Assembly: GCF_019049245.1 (NCBI RefSeq)
Contig: NZ_JAGMUK010000069.1
Span: forward strand, 1 to 48,628
DNA: 48,628 bases
Direction of reading: 5' to 3'
DNA from: Streptomyces sp. AC555_RSS877
GTDB taxonomy: Bacteria > Actinomycetota > Actinomycetes > Streptomycetales > Streptomycetaceae
Part shown: positions 1-8,180 of the stretch, piece after piece
How the letters are laid out: every line of letters begins with the position of its first letter
Numbering within the stretch: position 1 is the stretch's first letter
Program-made: the position numbers and the translations under genes
Notes under the pieces: model-generated
Databases searched by the model: none
What the model saw: only the letters and a program-made list of their open reading frames with translations
What the model was told of the DNA's origin: nothing

Positions 1-296
1 CGCCGAAACCGCGGCCCACGCCGACGCCCGAGCCGCCTCCACCGGCACCGCAGCCGGCGCCGGCCCACCCGCAGCCGACGCCCACGCCGACTCCGCCCCC
101 GCCTCCGCCGCCACCCCCCACCCCGACGCCGTCGGCGAAGCCCACCCCGCGTCCTTCCGTCACCCCGGTGACGTATCCGCGCTACAAGGCGCACCCCCGT
201 CAGCGGCCGGCCCACGGCGCCACGTCGCCGGTCACCTACGTCCTGCTCATCACCGCACCCGCGGTGATCGCCGTCGCCGCGCTGCGGCCGCGCTAG
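1..296 (+). CDS. C-terminal part of a Pro-rich surface protein with a terminal membrane helix (5' truncated)
   Basis: The reading frame is open from base 3 to the TAG at 294-296 and enters from outside the window. The visible 97 residues begin with a long Pro/Thr/Ala-rich spacer (repeats of PTP, PAP and a run of prolines), then a short basic stretch with YPRYKAHPRQRP, and end in one hydrophobic helix of about 17 residues closing with LRPR. This layout suits an exported protein held in the membrane by its C-terminus with a wall-spanning Pro-rich linker, and a class F sortase lies 2.5 kb downstream. No LPxTG-like motif is seen. The N-terminal domain, and so the function, cannot be told from this fragment. 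Confidence 0.7.
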   Translation, partial: PKPRPTPTPEPPPPAPQPAPAHPQPTPTPTPPPPPPPPPTPTPSAKPTPRPSVTPVTYPRYKAHPRQRPAHGATSPVTYVLLITAPAVIAVAALRPR

Positions 297-317
297 TGCT
301 GAATCTGGAGGCACCCC

Positions 318-1082
318 TTGCCGGAATGGCTTGTTCTCACCCTCGCGATGCTGGCCGCCTGCGTCGTGGTGGTCGTCATCACCCTCGTACGGCACCGCAG
401 GGCACCCGAGGACGAGGACCCCAACGAGACGCCGGACGTCATCGAGTACATGACGATGTGGATCGGGGTGGTGTACGCCATCGTCCTGGGCCTGGCCATC
501 GCCGGTGTGTGGGAGGCGCGCAGCGCGGCGCAGGACCACGTCCAGGCGGAGGCGCAGGCGCTGCACGAGATCTCGGAGCGGGTCAGGGTCTACCCGGCCG
601 ACGTCCGTGACCGTATTCGGGACGATGTCAACGCCTATGTCGGACACGTCGTGACCACGGAGTGGGAGTCGATGGCCGACACCGGCCAGCTCACCGAGCG
701 GGGCACCGAGCTCCTGCACGAGGTCCGCGTGGACGTCACCGACTACCGGCCGGCGACCGACTTCGAGGCCCAGGCCTACCAGCCGGTCCTGGACCAGATG
801 GCCACCGCCGACCAGGCGCGCAACGCCCGGGCGGACTCGGCGGCGCCCACCATGCCGGGCGTGGTGTGGTTCGGCCTCATCGGCGGCGGTGCGGCCACCA
901 TCGGGATGATCTTCGCACTGCAGATCCGGCGTACGACACGCGAACTGATCCTCGCCGGGCTGTTCTCCGCACTGATCGCCTTCCTGCTCTTCCTGATCTG
1001 GGACTTCGACGCCCCGTACAGCCGGGGCATCGCGGCGTCGGCCGACCCGTTCCTGAGCCTCTTCCCGGACGCCAAGGGCTGA
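318..1082 (+). CDS. DUF4239-type membrane protein
   Basis: A 254-aa integral membrane protein of unknown function that resembles the DUF4239 (bestrophin-like) family common in actinomycetes. It shows an N-terminal helix (about residues 4-24), a second at about 46-66, a long soluble section of about 110 residues rich in Asp/Glu/Arg, and two C-terminal helices (about 178-200 and 208-229). This 2+2 arrangement with a central soluble loop is usual for the family. The start is a TTG at 318, chosen because GGAGG sits about 5 bases upstream at 308-312 and the N-terminal helix begins straight after it. It lies 21 bases after the preceding gene and is probably co-transcribed with it. Confidence 0.75.
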   Translation: MPEWLVLTLAMLAACVVVVVITLVRHRRAPEDEDPNETPDVIEYMTMWIGVVYAIVLGLAIAGVWEARSAAQDHVQAEAQALHEISERVRVYPADVRDRIRDDVNAYVGHVVTTEWESMADTGQLTERGTELLHEVRVDVTDYRPATDFEAQAYQPVLDQMATADQARNARADSAAPTMPGVVWFGLIGGGAATIGMIFALQIRRTTRELILAGLFSALIAFLLFLIWDFDAPYSRGIAASADPFLSLFPDAKG

Positions 1083-1330
1083 CGGCGCGGCACCCGAGCG
1101 GCCACCGACAGGTCCTCACCACACGGGCGGCCCGGGGGACGCCCGCCACACCGCCGGTGTCCCCCGGCCGCAGGAACACCGTCCCCCGGGTGGTCCACAC
1201 GCTTGCCCCATTCGCGCTACTGCGATCGCGCAGACGCACGCATGTTCCTACCGTTTCGGTCATCGAGGTGCATTTCCGGCGCAAGCGGAAAAGGTCCGCG
1301 GCTGCTCCTCGGAGATCCGGAGGACTCATC

Positions 1331-1846
1331 GTGCGCGCGATACGCGTCGCTTCGGCCGCACTGCTGGGCGTGAGCGCCCTGACCCTCACCGCCTGCGTCG
1401 CCCAGGCGAGTGCCGAGACCGCCGGCTTCCGGGTAGCCGTCCACCCCACGACCATCGCGGCCGGCGGACAGGTGACCCTACGCGCGACCGGCTGCGACCA
1501 GGCCGTGTTCGTCTCCTCCGGCGTCTTCGACGACCTCACCATCCGCCGGGGCCAGACCTCCGCCACCGCCATGGTCGACTGGGACGCCAAACCGGGCGCC
1601 ATCTACGAGGTGACGTTCCACTGCGGCACCTTCTGGCAGAACGCGAGCCTCACCATCGCCGGCGACCGCCCGGTCCCCCCGAGACCGGAGCCGCTGCACC
1701 CGAGCCGGGGCGTGCACGCCGGTGAGGGCAGCAGCTTCGGCGGCTTCGACCTCAAGGAGATCGGCCTGGGGGTCGCGCTCATCGCCGGTTCGGTCGGGGC
1801 GGCGTACCACTTCTCCCGTCGCCGCACCGGCGACGACGGCGCCTGA
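1331..1846 (+). CDS. Secreted/anchored protein with lipoprotein-like signal and C-terminal membrane helix
   Basis: A 171-aa exported protein of unknown function. The GTG start at 1331 follows GGAGG at 1319-1323. Residues 1-30 form a signal peptide with LTAC resembling a lipobox. The mature part is an Ig-like beta domain beginning with a TIAAGGQVTL motif and containing two further Cys (CDQ, HCG). A Gly/Ser-rich linker leads to a membrane helix near residues 140-160, followed by the basic tail FSRRR. The facing gene at 1965-2462 has the same plan and a matching VIARGGQLTV motif, so the two look like diverged paralogues. Both lie beside a sortase gene, and the C-terminal helix plus Arg tail resembles a sortase signal without a recognisable LPxTG. 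Confidence 0.72.
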   Translation: MRAIRVASAALLGVSALTLTACVAQASAETAGFRVAVHPTTIAAGGQVTLRATGCDQAVFVSSGVFDDLTIRRGQTSATAMVDWDAKPGAIYEVTFHCGTFWQNASLTIAGDRPVPPRPEPLHPSRGVHAGEGSSFGGFDLKEIGLGVALIAGSVGAAYHFSRRRTGDDGA

Positions 1847-1862
1847 CCGCGTCGCCCACCGC

Positions 1863-1909
1863 ACAGGCCTTCGCCCCGGATCCCTGACGGATCCGGGGCG
1901 AAGGCCTGT
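1863..1909. terminator. Bidirectional hairpin terminator between convergent genes
   Basis: A perfect 21-bp inverted repeat (1863-1883 and 1889-1909) with a 5-base loop lies 16 bases after the plus-strand stop and 55 bases before the end of the minus-strand gene. Streptomyces terminators often lack a U-tract, so it can serve both genes. Confidence 0.85.
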
Positions 1910-1964
1910 ACACGTGCGATCCGTTGTCTCCGAAGGGGGTCGGCCAGATCAGGATCCGGGACCG

Positions 1965-2462
1965 TCAGATCCGGTTCTCGGCCCGGCGGCGCATCCAGAA
2001 CACCGCTCCGCCGACGACGGCCGCGGCCACGAGCCCGCCCCCGATGGCGATGTCGGCCGGGGTCGCCCCGGTGGAGCTGCTGCCGCCGATACCGCCCTGG
2101 ACGCCGCCGATGACGGTGAAGGCCGCCGGGTTCGTCAGGATGCGGCCGTTGCAGTTGACCGTGATGCTGTGCGAACCCGGACGCGCGTTGCGGTTGATCG
2201 TCGCGGTGCCCTTCGCGGTCTGGTTGGCGCCGTGGATCGGCGTCAGCGGTGTGCTCGGGAACGCGTCCGAGGTCATGGTGCCGCCGGTGGGGCAGTTGTC
2301 GACTGTGACGGTCAGCTGCCCACCGCGGGCGATGACACTGGGCAGGGCGACGATGTTGGTCGGGCTGACGCCCATGCCGTCCCGGGCGACGGCCGCTGGG
2401 GCGGCGAGTCCGAGAGCGGCGATCGCGGCGCCGGTGGCCGCCAGGGCACGAGTAGTACGCAT
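1965..2462 (-). CDS. Secreted protein with Ig-like domain and C-terminal membrane anchor
   Basis: A 165-aa exported protein of unknown function. The ATG at 2462 is preceded by a GGAGG ribosome site at about 2468-2472. Residues 1-26 form a cleavable signal peptide ending in APAAVA. A beta-rich domain follows (motif VIARGGQLTV, then DNCPTGG and VNCNG with two Cys that could pair), with a Gly/Ser-rich spacer and a membrane helix of about 20 residues ending in FWMRRRAENRI. The layout matches a wall-sorted protein without a standard sorting motif. It faces its likely paralogue at 1331-1846 across a strong terminator and is divergent from the class F sortase, of which it could be a substrate. That link is inference. 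Confidence 0.75.
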   Translation of the reverse strand: MRTTRALAATGAAIAALGLAAPAAVARDGMGVSPTNIVALPSVIARGGQLTVTVDNCPTGGTMTSDAFPSTPLTPIHGANQTAKGTATINRNARPGSHSITVNCNGRILTNPAAFTVIGGVQGGIGGSSSTGATPADIAIGGGLVAAAVVGGAVFWMRRRAENRI

Positions 2463-2794
2463 GTGATCCTCCGCGGGAGACACCCCGGGAACCGTCCCCG
2501 GTCGATCGGCGAGAAAGCGCCTCCCAGACAGACCCTCAGATGCCTTGTGCTGAACCGCATTTCGGGAATGGTCCGTCCTGGTGAGAGGACACGCCGAAGA
2601 AAAAGCACACAATCGGATATCACCGCAGGTCACGGACCGTCAGAAAATTCCTGCGGGCGGCAACTCGGATGGCGCACCAGCGGCGGCGCGGGCCACCCGT
2701 TCGCATCCGCCCCGTCGCCGGTTTCCCTCGTGAGACTTAGCGTTCTTCCATGCGCGAATGACGAGGCGACGGCCGCGTCGAGAGGGGAAGTCGA
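2463..2794. other. Intergenic control region between divergent surface-protein and sortase genes
   Basis: These 332 bases hold no convincing gene. They must carry the promoters of both flanking divergent genes. Parts are less G/C-rich than the surroundings (around 2590-2660 and 2725-2750), but I could not settle on -35/-10 pairs. The sortase ribosome site GAGAGGGGAAG is at about 2779-2789. Confidence 0.5.
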
Positions 2795-3463
2795 ATGTCT
2801 GCGTCCGAGCTGGCCGAGCTGGCCGAAGAGGAGGAGCGGCGGAAGAAGCGCGCTCCTTGGGGCGTGATAGCGCTTGTTCTGCTGACCGGCCTCGCGCTCA
2901 TTCGCAACGGTTCGGGGGAGTTCGACATCGGGCCGCCGCAGCCCGCCTCCGCGGCCGCGGCGGACAGCCGGCTGCCCGGCGGCACCTTCGCCGCTGCCGA
3001 GCCCCTGCCGTACTCCCTTCCCGACCGGGTCAGGCTCTCGGCGATCAACGTCGACGCGCCGGTCATCCCGGTCGGCCTGGACATGGACGGCTGGGTCGCC
3101 GCACCGCCGCCGGAGGACCCGAACCTGGCCGGCTGGTTCACGGGTGCGGTCTCCCCGGGCGAGAAGGGCACCGCGGTCGTCGTCGGCCATGTCGACAACC
3201 AGCAGGGCCCCGCCGTGTTCTACGGACTGGGGGCCCTGAAGAAAGGCAGTCGCGTCGAGGTCACCCGCAAGGACGGAAAGACGGCCGTGTTCGAGATCTA
3301 CGGCATCGAGGTCTTCGAGAAGAACAACTTCCCCGGCGACCGTGTCTACGGTTCCAAGGGCCACCCGGAGTTGCGGGTCATCACCTGCGGGGGCGGTTTC
3401 TCCCAGCAGAACGGTTACGACGGTAACGTCGTCGCCTTCGCCCGCATGGTCGAGGTCCGCTGA
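2795..3463 (+). CDS. Class F sortase
   Basis: A 222-aa membrane-anchored cysteine transpeptidase of the actinobacterial class F group, expected to join surface proteins to the cell wall or process them on the outside. It has a charged N-terminus, one membrane helix (about residues 22-36), a linker, and a catalytic beta-barrel from about residue 72. The catalytic His is in VVVGHVDN (H132) and the nucleophile Cys in RVITCGGG (C198). The conserved Arg is less clear than in class A enzymes; R217 near the C-terminus is a candidate. ATG at 2795 follows a purine-rich GGGGAAG site. Neighbouring genes encode proteins with C-terminal helices and basic tails, which fits a small surface-display locus. 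Confidence 0.88.
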   Translation: MSASELAELAEEEERRKKRAPWGVIALVLLTGLALIRNGSGEFDIGPPQPASAAAADSRLPGGTFAAAEPLPYSLPDRVRLSAINVDAPVIPVGLDMDGWVAAPPPEDPNLAGWFTGAVSPGEKGTAVVVGHVDNQQGPAVFYGLGALKKGSRVEVTRKDGKTAVFEIYGIEVFEKNNFPGDRVYGSKGHPELRVITCGGGFSQQNGYDGNVVAFARMVEVR

Positions 3464-3496
3464 GCGTTCCCCGACCCGGCGGGCGGTGTGGTCCGG

Positions 3497-4345
3497 CTAC
3501 GCGTACTGCCGTCGCGGGACCGTGACGTGGTAGCCGGAGTCGAGCAGGTGCGGGAGATAGTCGCGCAGCGCCCTGACACTCTGGGTGCGGTCGCCCCCGG
3601 CGTCGTGCGAGAGCACCACGACGCCGGGGGCGGCGCCGTTCACGACCCGTCCGACGATGGCCCGGGTGCCCGGAGTGGCCCAGTCGAGGGTGTCGACGGT
3701 CCAGGCCAGCGGTTCCATGCCGAGTTCGGCGCCGAGTTGGAAGGCGGCACGGTTCCAGGCTCCGTAGGGCGCCCGGAACCACACGGGCGGCTCGCCGTAC
3801 GCCTCCTCGATCACCTCACAGGTGCGTTCCATCTCCGAGCGGATCCGTCCGCGGCTCAGGCGGGTCAGCAGCGGGTGGGACCAGGTGTGGTTGCCGACGA
3901 CGTGTCCCTCGTCGGCCATGCGGGCCAGCAGCTCGCGGTTGTCGGCGGCCATCTCCCCGCACACGAAGAACATCGCTCGGACGTCGTACTCCGCCAGGGT
4001 GTCGAGGATGTCCGGGGTGTAGCGGGGGTCGGGCCCGTCGTCGAAGGTCAGCACCATGGAACGGCCGCGCCCGGACATGCGCAGGAGCGGCTCGCGCCGT
4101 ACGTGGGGCCGGGCGGGCGCGGCAGCGGGCGGGCCGTACCCGGTGAGGGGCTGGAGACGGTAGGCGGAGGGCTTGGGTGCGAGGTGCGTCGCGGGGCCGG
4201 CCGCCGGGGCGGCGGGCCGGACCGGCTGGTCGCCGGTGACCGCGGCCAGTACTCCGGCCGTGCCGGCCGCCCCGCAGGCCGCGGCGCCGAAGAGCAACGC
4301 GCTGCGCCGCGTGAGCAGCCGTGTGAGCAACTGATCCTTCGTCAT
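3497..4345 (-). CDS. Polysaccharide deacetylase (NodB-type, CE4), exported
   Basis: A 282-aa metal-dependent deacetylase, likely acting on peptidoglycan or another N-acetylated wall glycan outside the cell. Residues 1-37 form a signal with twin Arg before a hydrophobic run (TRRSALLFG), possibly Tat-type. The NodB domain shows all usual motifs: TFDDGPDP (general base D102, metal ligand D103), HTWSHP (metal ligands H153 and H157), RAPYG, and LSHDAGG near the end. The gene converges with the sortase, 33 bases apart. Substrate cannot be told from sequence; chitooligosaccharide or peptidoglycan GlcNAc are alternatives. Confidence 0.88.
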   Translation of the reverse strand: MTKDQLLTRLLTRRSALLFGAAACGAAGTAGVLAAVTGDQPVRPAAPAAGPATHLAPKPSAYRLQPLTGYGPPAAAPARPHVRREPLLRMSGRGRSMVLTFDDGPDPRYTPDILDTLAEYDVRAMFFVCGEMAADNRELLARMADEGHVVGNHTWSHPLLTRLSRGRIRSEMERTCEVIEEAYGEPPVWFRAPYGAWNRAAFQLGAELGMEPLAWTVDTLDWATPGTRAIVGRVVNGAAPGVVVLSHDAGGDRTQSVRALRDYLPHLLDSGYHVTVPRRQYA

Positions 4346-4939
4346 GACTCATCAGTCGCCCGGAGCGGACCCGGCGCACCACAGCGGCACCGGGACGGCG
4401 GCACGATTCCACCCGCCCGGCCCAACGGGGGCGGGCGCGATCCCACCCGCCCGATGCGACGGACCGCCGTGACGGATCGTCACCGGAGGCGCACCAGCAG
4501 GGAACGGCAACGTCTCACGGATGGTCAGGCGGTGGGTGCCCGCCGGGCAGAGGCCGGTGCTGGCTGCGCGCCGCCGGTCGAGCGTGCGGTGCCGGATGCG
4601 GACCTGTTGGGGCAGGTCCGCATCCGGCTCGCCGGGCCTGGCCTCGTCCCCTCCGTCGAGGCCGGGCACCGAGAGCGTCGGCAGGCCTTCGGTCGTGGCC
4701 GGCCGGTGCCCGCCCTTCGGGTGCCCCTTTCCCCGGAGTTTGCGCAACGAAGGTACGGAGACGAAGCCTTCGGCGGTCGCGGAGGCAGGCCGATGCCGAC
4801 GCCTGCCTCAATTCCGAGTACGACCGGGCCCAGTTCGGCGACCGCGGCGGGTTCCGACCGCAGGAAGAGCCCGGCCGCCTCGCCCGCCGAGGCGTCCCGG
4901 GCGGGGGCGGGACCTGCGGTTTCCGATAGCCTCGCAGCC
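4346..4939. other. 594-base stretch without a convincing gene
   Basis: No frame here has a good start site and protein-like composition on either strand; frames that stay open translate to Arg/Pro/Ala-rich low-complexity sequence. A short in-frame stretch at about 4790-4930 on the plus strand reads more naturally but has no clear start and could be a gene remnant. The stretch also holds a strong hairpin at 4591-4628 and, at the far end, the promoter of the universal stress protein gene. Confidence 0.5.
4591..4628. terminator. Orphan 16-bp hairpin
   Basis: A perfect 16-bp inverted repeat (4591-4606 and 4613-4628) with a 6-base loop, TTGGGG. It looks like a terminator, yet no convincing gene ends just before it on either strand. 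This suggests a lost gene, a non-coding RNA, or a tiny gene that I have not recognised. Confidence 0.65.
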
Positions 4940-5404
4940 GTGACGGAACAGCAGCACTCGCAGGGGTTCGAGCGGGGCACGGACGGCCCCAAGGTCATCG
5001 TGGTCGGCGTGGACGGTTCCGACTCATCGCTCCGCGCCGCGGCGTACGCCGGTGGCCTGGCCCGGCGACAACACGCGCTGCTCGCGGTCGTCTACGTGCA
5101 GCCGGTGCTGGCGGCGGGCGCGGCGCTCGGGGCACCGGTCACCGACACGACCGACGAGATCGCCGAGGACCTGGTGGCGCAGATCCGGGACGCGGCCGAG
5201 CACAGCAAGGGGATATTCGACGTGCGCTGGGAGTTCCACACCTTCCGCGGCGACCCCTACAACGGCCTGGTGAAGGCGGCGGACGACCTCAAGGCGGACG
5301 CGGTGGTGGTGGGTGCCTCCGAGCAGGCCGGCCACCGGATCGTGGGATCGGTGGCGGTCCGGCTGGTGAAGGCGGGGCGGTGGCCGGTGACGGTGGTGCC
5401 GTGA
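4940..5404 (+). CDS. Universal stress protein (UspA family)
   Basis: A 154-aa cytoplasmic UspA-type protein, presumably ATP-binding. The N-terminal strand reads VIVVGVDGSDSS, the usual Asp-containing nucleotide pocket. The C-terminal VVGASEQAGHRIVGSV region corresponds to the glycine-rich phosphate loop, and the last strand is PVTVVP. The GTG at 4940 is the best start. No ribosome site precedes it, but GATAGC at 4925-4930 is spaced like a -10 box for transcription beginning at or near the GTG, so a leaderless mRNA is possible (inference). A long hairpin terminator overlaps its stop codon. Confidence 0.85.
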   Translation: MTEQQHSQGFERGTDGPKVIVVGVDGSDSSLRAAAYAGGLARRQHALLAVVYVQPVLAAGAALGAPVTDTTDEIAEDLVAQIRDAAEHSKGIFDVRWEFHTFRGDPYNGLVKAADDLKADAVVVGASEQAGHRIVGSVAVRLVKAGRWPVTVVP

Positions 5405-5441
5405 CCGCCCACCGTCACGTGGAAGGGGACGGTGGGCGGTC
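5403..5441. terminator. Bidirectional hairpin terminator
   Basis: A 14-bp perfect inverted repeat (5403-5416 and 5428-5441) with an 11-base loop. It starts inside the stop codon of the universal stress protein gene and lies 20 bases before the end of the convergent hydrolase gene. Confidence 0.85.
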
Positions 5442-5461
5442 GCTGTCGCGTCAGCCCATGG

Positions 5462-6277
5462 TCACAGGGTGCGGAGGAAGTCGAGCAGGATCTCGTTGAA
5501 AGCCTCCGGCTTCTCCAGGTTCAGGTAGTGGCCGACGCCCTCGATGGTCCGGGAGCGGCCGTCAGGGACGGTGCCGGCGAGCCGCTGGGCCGCGTCGATC
5601 ATGTCGGCGGGTTCGAGGCCGCCGTTGACGGTGAGCACGGGCACGTCGATCTTCGGCAGGCGGGACCACGAGTCGGTCACCCGTACGAGCCAGTCCTTCT
5701 CGTCGGGCGTGTGCTTCGAGATCATGTCGAGGGCCATCTCCCGCAGCCGGCGCGGGATCACCGGATCGATCTCGTCGGCGCTCCGGTGCTCCCCCGGCAC
5801 GACACGCAGGAAGGCCGTGAGCCAGCCTTCGATGTCACCGGCGCCCAGCGTGCGCGCGTACTCCGCCTGGATCCCGCGGTGCCAGGGATCCGTGTACTGG
5901 AAGTCGCCGGTCGCGGCGCCGCAGGTGACGACCGCGCGGACGAGTTCCGGATGCTCCAGCACGGTGTCGGTGACGATGACCCCGCCCATCGACACGCCGA
6001 CGAGGACGGCGGGGCCCGCGTCGAGGTGGCGCAGCAGACCGGCGAGGTCGTCGGCCCAGCGGAACGGTCGGGTCGCGTTGGCGGAGGATCCGTGGCCGCG
6101 TACGTCCGGGGCGATCACGCGGTGCCCGGCGGCGAGGGCCGCGATCTGGTCGTCCCAGAACCGGTGGTCGACGTACCCCGCGTGGAGCAGGACCACGAGA
6201 TCCCCCGAGCCGGCGTCGAGGTAGGCGAGGTCGCCGTCGGCAGAGGGGAAGAAGCGAAGCTCCGAAGCAGCATTCAT
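5462..6277 (-). CDS. Alpha/beta hydrolase
   Basis: A 271-aa cytoplasmic hydrolase of the alpha/beta fold, related to lactonase/esterase-like members of the family. The oxyanion strand reads VVLLHAG, the nucleophile elbow is GVSMGG, and the catalytic His is in GVGHYLN near the C-terminus; the acid is probably in the DVPVLTVNGG/LEPAD segment. The ATG at 6277 lies inside the first operator palindrome; a TTG nine bases upstream is an alternative start. It diverges from a MarR regulator 58 bases away with operator copies between them, so repression by that regulator is likely. The substrate is unknown. Confidence 0.85.
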   Translation of the reverse strand: MNAASELRFFPSADGDLAYLDAGSGDLVVLLHAGYVDHRFWDDQIAALAAGHRVIAPDVRGHGSSANATRPFRWADDLAGLLRHLDAGPAVLVGVSMGGVIVTDTVLEHPELVRAVVTCGAATGDFQYTDPWHRGIQAEYARTLGAGDIEGWLTAFLRVVPGEHRSADEIDPVIPRRLREMALDMISKHTPDEKDWLVRVTDSWSRLPKIDVPVLTVNGGLEPADMIDAAQRLAGTVPDGRSRTIEGVGHYLNLEKPEAFNEILLDFLRTL

Positions 6278-6327
6278 GACAACCAAGGTGTCATGTGGGG
6301 GCGGGTTTTGGCAACCAAGGTGTCATG
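6276..6327. promoter_or_regulatory. Paired operator sites between hydrolase and MarR genes
   Basis: The 16-base sequence CAACCAAGGTGTCATG occurs twice in direct orientation, at 6280-6295 and 6312-6327. The first copy is part of a perfect palindrome, ATGACA-7 bases-TGTCAT (6276-6294); the second has only one full arm. Size and symmetry suit MarR dimers. The sites overlap the start codon of the hydrolase and end 8 bases before the regulator start, so bound protein would block both genes. Confidence 0.7.
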
Positions 6328-6335
6328 ATGGCCGT

Positions 6336-6809
6336 ATGAACGACACCGGCGCACCCCTGGCCCCCGACGAACTCGGCCACCGCCTCACCGAGGTGTTCGA
6401 CCTCGTGGGTCCGCTCTACCGGCGCGCCGCGCACAAGGTGGAGCAGGCCGAACCGATCGAGGGGGCATCCGCCGGCGTGCGCGCCGTGCTGAACCTGCTG
6501 CGTCAGAACGGGGCCATGACGGTGCCCCAGATGGGCAGGGCACAGGCCCTGAGCCGACAGTTCGTGCAGCGCATGGTCAACGAGGCGGCCTCCCGCGGCT
6601 GGGTGGAGATCACGCCCAACCCGGCGCACCAGCGGTCCTCGCTGATCCGGCTCACCGAGGCGGGGCAGGCCACCATCGTCGCCGTCCTGGCACGGGAACA
6701 CACCCTCAACCGGCGGGTGGGCGGCGATCTGACCGACGCGGAAGTCCGGGCGTGCGTGCGGGTGCTGACCGAGATGGTGCGCACCTTCGACCACGTGGAC
6801 GTGGACTGA
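6336..6809 (+). CDS. MarR-family transcriptional regulator
   Basis: A 157-aa winged-helix regulator. Helical ends for dimerisation flank the DNA-binding core: the helix-turn-helix reads MTVPQMGRAQALSRQFVQRMVNEAASRGW and the wing is NPAHQRSSLIRLTEAG (about residues 60-110). The ATG at 6336 follows the second operator copy by only 8 bases and no ribosome site is visible, so the mRNA may be leaderless. It probably represses itself and the divergent hydrolase; the ligand, perhaps a phenolic or a substrate of the hydrolase, is not evident. It converges with the CapA-like gene, 6 bases apart. Confidence 0.85.
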   Translation: MNDTGAPLAPDELGHRLTEVFDLVGPLYRRAAHKVEQAEPIEGASAGVRAVLNLLRQNGAMTVPQMGRAQALSRQFVQRMVNEAASRGWVEITPNPAHQRSSLIRLTEAGQATIVAVLAREHTLNRRVGGDLTDAEVRACVRVLTEMVRTFDHVDVD

Positions 6810-6815
6810 GCCGGG

Positions 6816-7967
6816 CTACTTCCCCATCACCAGCCCGTCCTTCGCCGCGCCCCGGCTCAGGACGACGTCCCGGATGCGGTCGCGCAGGCCCCGCACGTCG
6901 GCGCCCCGGGCGAGCGCCTCGTTGAGGTTCAGCACCCGGCCCGCGTCGACGTCGAAGACCTGGGGCACGAACTCGGCCCGGGTCACCCGCCAGCGCTGCC
7001 CAGGCCGGGCGGGCGGGGCGAAGGTGAAGCGGCCGAGGGTGGACTGGTTGCCGCGCGGGTCCTGGACACCCTCGTGGTTGAACATCTCGCCGGCGATCTG
7101 GTCGCCCATGCCGTAGACGACCCAGGTGCCGTTGACCTTCTCGTACGCCTGCGGGACGTGTGCGTGGGTGCCGAGGATCAGGTCGATGTCGGGGCGGCCA
7201 CCGGTGCGGGCGGCGGTGAGCGAGCGGCCCAGGGCCAGTTGCCGCTCGTCGGGCCCGTCCTGCCATTCGGTGCCCCAGTGCACGGACACCACGACCACGT
7301 CGGCGCCCGCCGCCCGGGCCGCTCGCGCGTCCGCGACGATTCTGTTCTCGTCGATCAGGTTGACGGCCCAGGGCTGCCCCTGCGGGAGCGGGAAGCCGTT
7401 CGTGTCGTACGTGTAGGCGAGATGCGCGACCTTCGCGGGGCCCGCGCGCAGCATCGTGACCGTGCCCGCCTCGGCCTCGGCACGCGCCGAACCGGCGTGC
7501 CGTACGCCCGCCGCGTCGAGGGCGTCCAGTGTGCGGCGGATACCGTCGGCGCCGTCGTCGAGGCTGTGGTTGGAGGCGGTGGAGCAGCCGTCGTAGCCGG
7601 TGTCCGCGAGGGCCTGCGCCACTTCGGGCGGGGACTTGAAGGTGGGGTAGCCGGTGTAGTCGCCGTTCTCGCCGTAGACGGTCTCCATGTGACACAGCGC
7701 CAGATCGGCGCGGGAGACGACCGGTTGGACGCCGGCGAGCATCGGACGGAAGTCGTAGCCGGTGCCGCCCGCGTCGAAGCGGGCGCGGTCGATGACGGAA
7801 CTGTGCGGGAGGACGTCGCCGGAGGCCACGAGCGTGAAGCCGGTGCCCTTGACCGGCGCGGGACGCCCCGGCCGGGCGGGCGCGTCCTGGTCCTGGGCCT
7901 GGCAGGCGGCGCCCGCGGCGAGGAGGGCCGTGAGGGCCAGGGCCACCTGCCGTCTGCGTGCAATCAT
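6816..7967 (-). CDS. CapA-family protein (PGA_cap phosphoesterase-like), exported
   Basis: A 383-aa secreted protein of the CapA/PgsA family, a metallophosphatase-like fold found in poly-gamma-glutamate capsule systems and also alone in actinomycetes. A signal peptide with Cys at about residue 22 (AAGAAC) is followed by a low-complexity linker. The core has VASGDVLPH, a metal-binding GD; CHMETV; TASNHSLDDG; VVSVHWGTEW; and LGTHAHVPQ, covering the usual metal-ligand motifs. ATG at 7967 is preceded by GGTGAG. No capB/capC partners are near, so a role in capsule polymer export is not supported and its substrate is open. Confidence 0.82.
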   Translation of the reverse strand: MIARRRQVALALTALLAAGAACQAQDQDAPARPGRPAPVKGTGFTLVASGDVLPHSSVIDRARFDAGGTGYDFRPMLAGVQPVVSRADLALCHMETVYGENGDYTGYPTFKSPPEVAQALADTGYDGCSTASNHSLDDGADGIRRTLDALDAAGVRHAGSARAEAEAGTVTMLRAGPAKVAHLAYTYDTNGFPLPQGQPWAVNLIDENRIVADARAARAAGADVVVVSVHWGTEWQDGPDERQLALGRSLTAARTGGRPDIDLILGTHAHVPQAYEKVNGTWVVYGMGDQIAGEMFNHEGVQDPRGNQSTLGRFTFAPPARPGQRWRVTRAEFVPQVFDVDAGRVLNLNEALARGADVRGLRDRIRDVVLSRGAAKDGLVMGK

Positions 7968-8180
7968 CAGCTCACCCCACTGTGGTCATATTTACGCACA
8001 AATAGGTACGACGCTGACGACGACCGCAAACAACCTCCCCGCCCTCTTTAGCCCGTCCGGAGCGCGCGAACGGCCGGATGCCGACCGTTCGTCGAACCGT
8101 TCGCCGACGCGATCGACCGTCCGCCGCAGACCTGTGCGCCCGCCCTGTCCAGAAACGGCCCCCTGTTGTGCCATGCAGCC

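Noticed and set aside
4352..4747. A 131-residue open frame starting TTG on the minus strand
   Set aside because: It runs through the 16-bp hairpin and its composition is not protein-like; no ribosome site.
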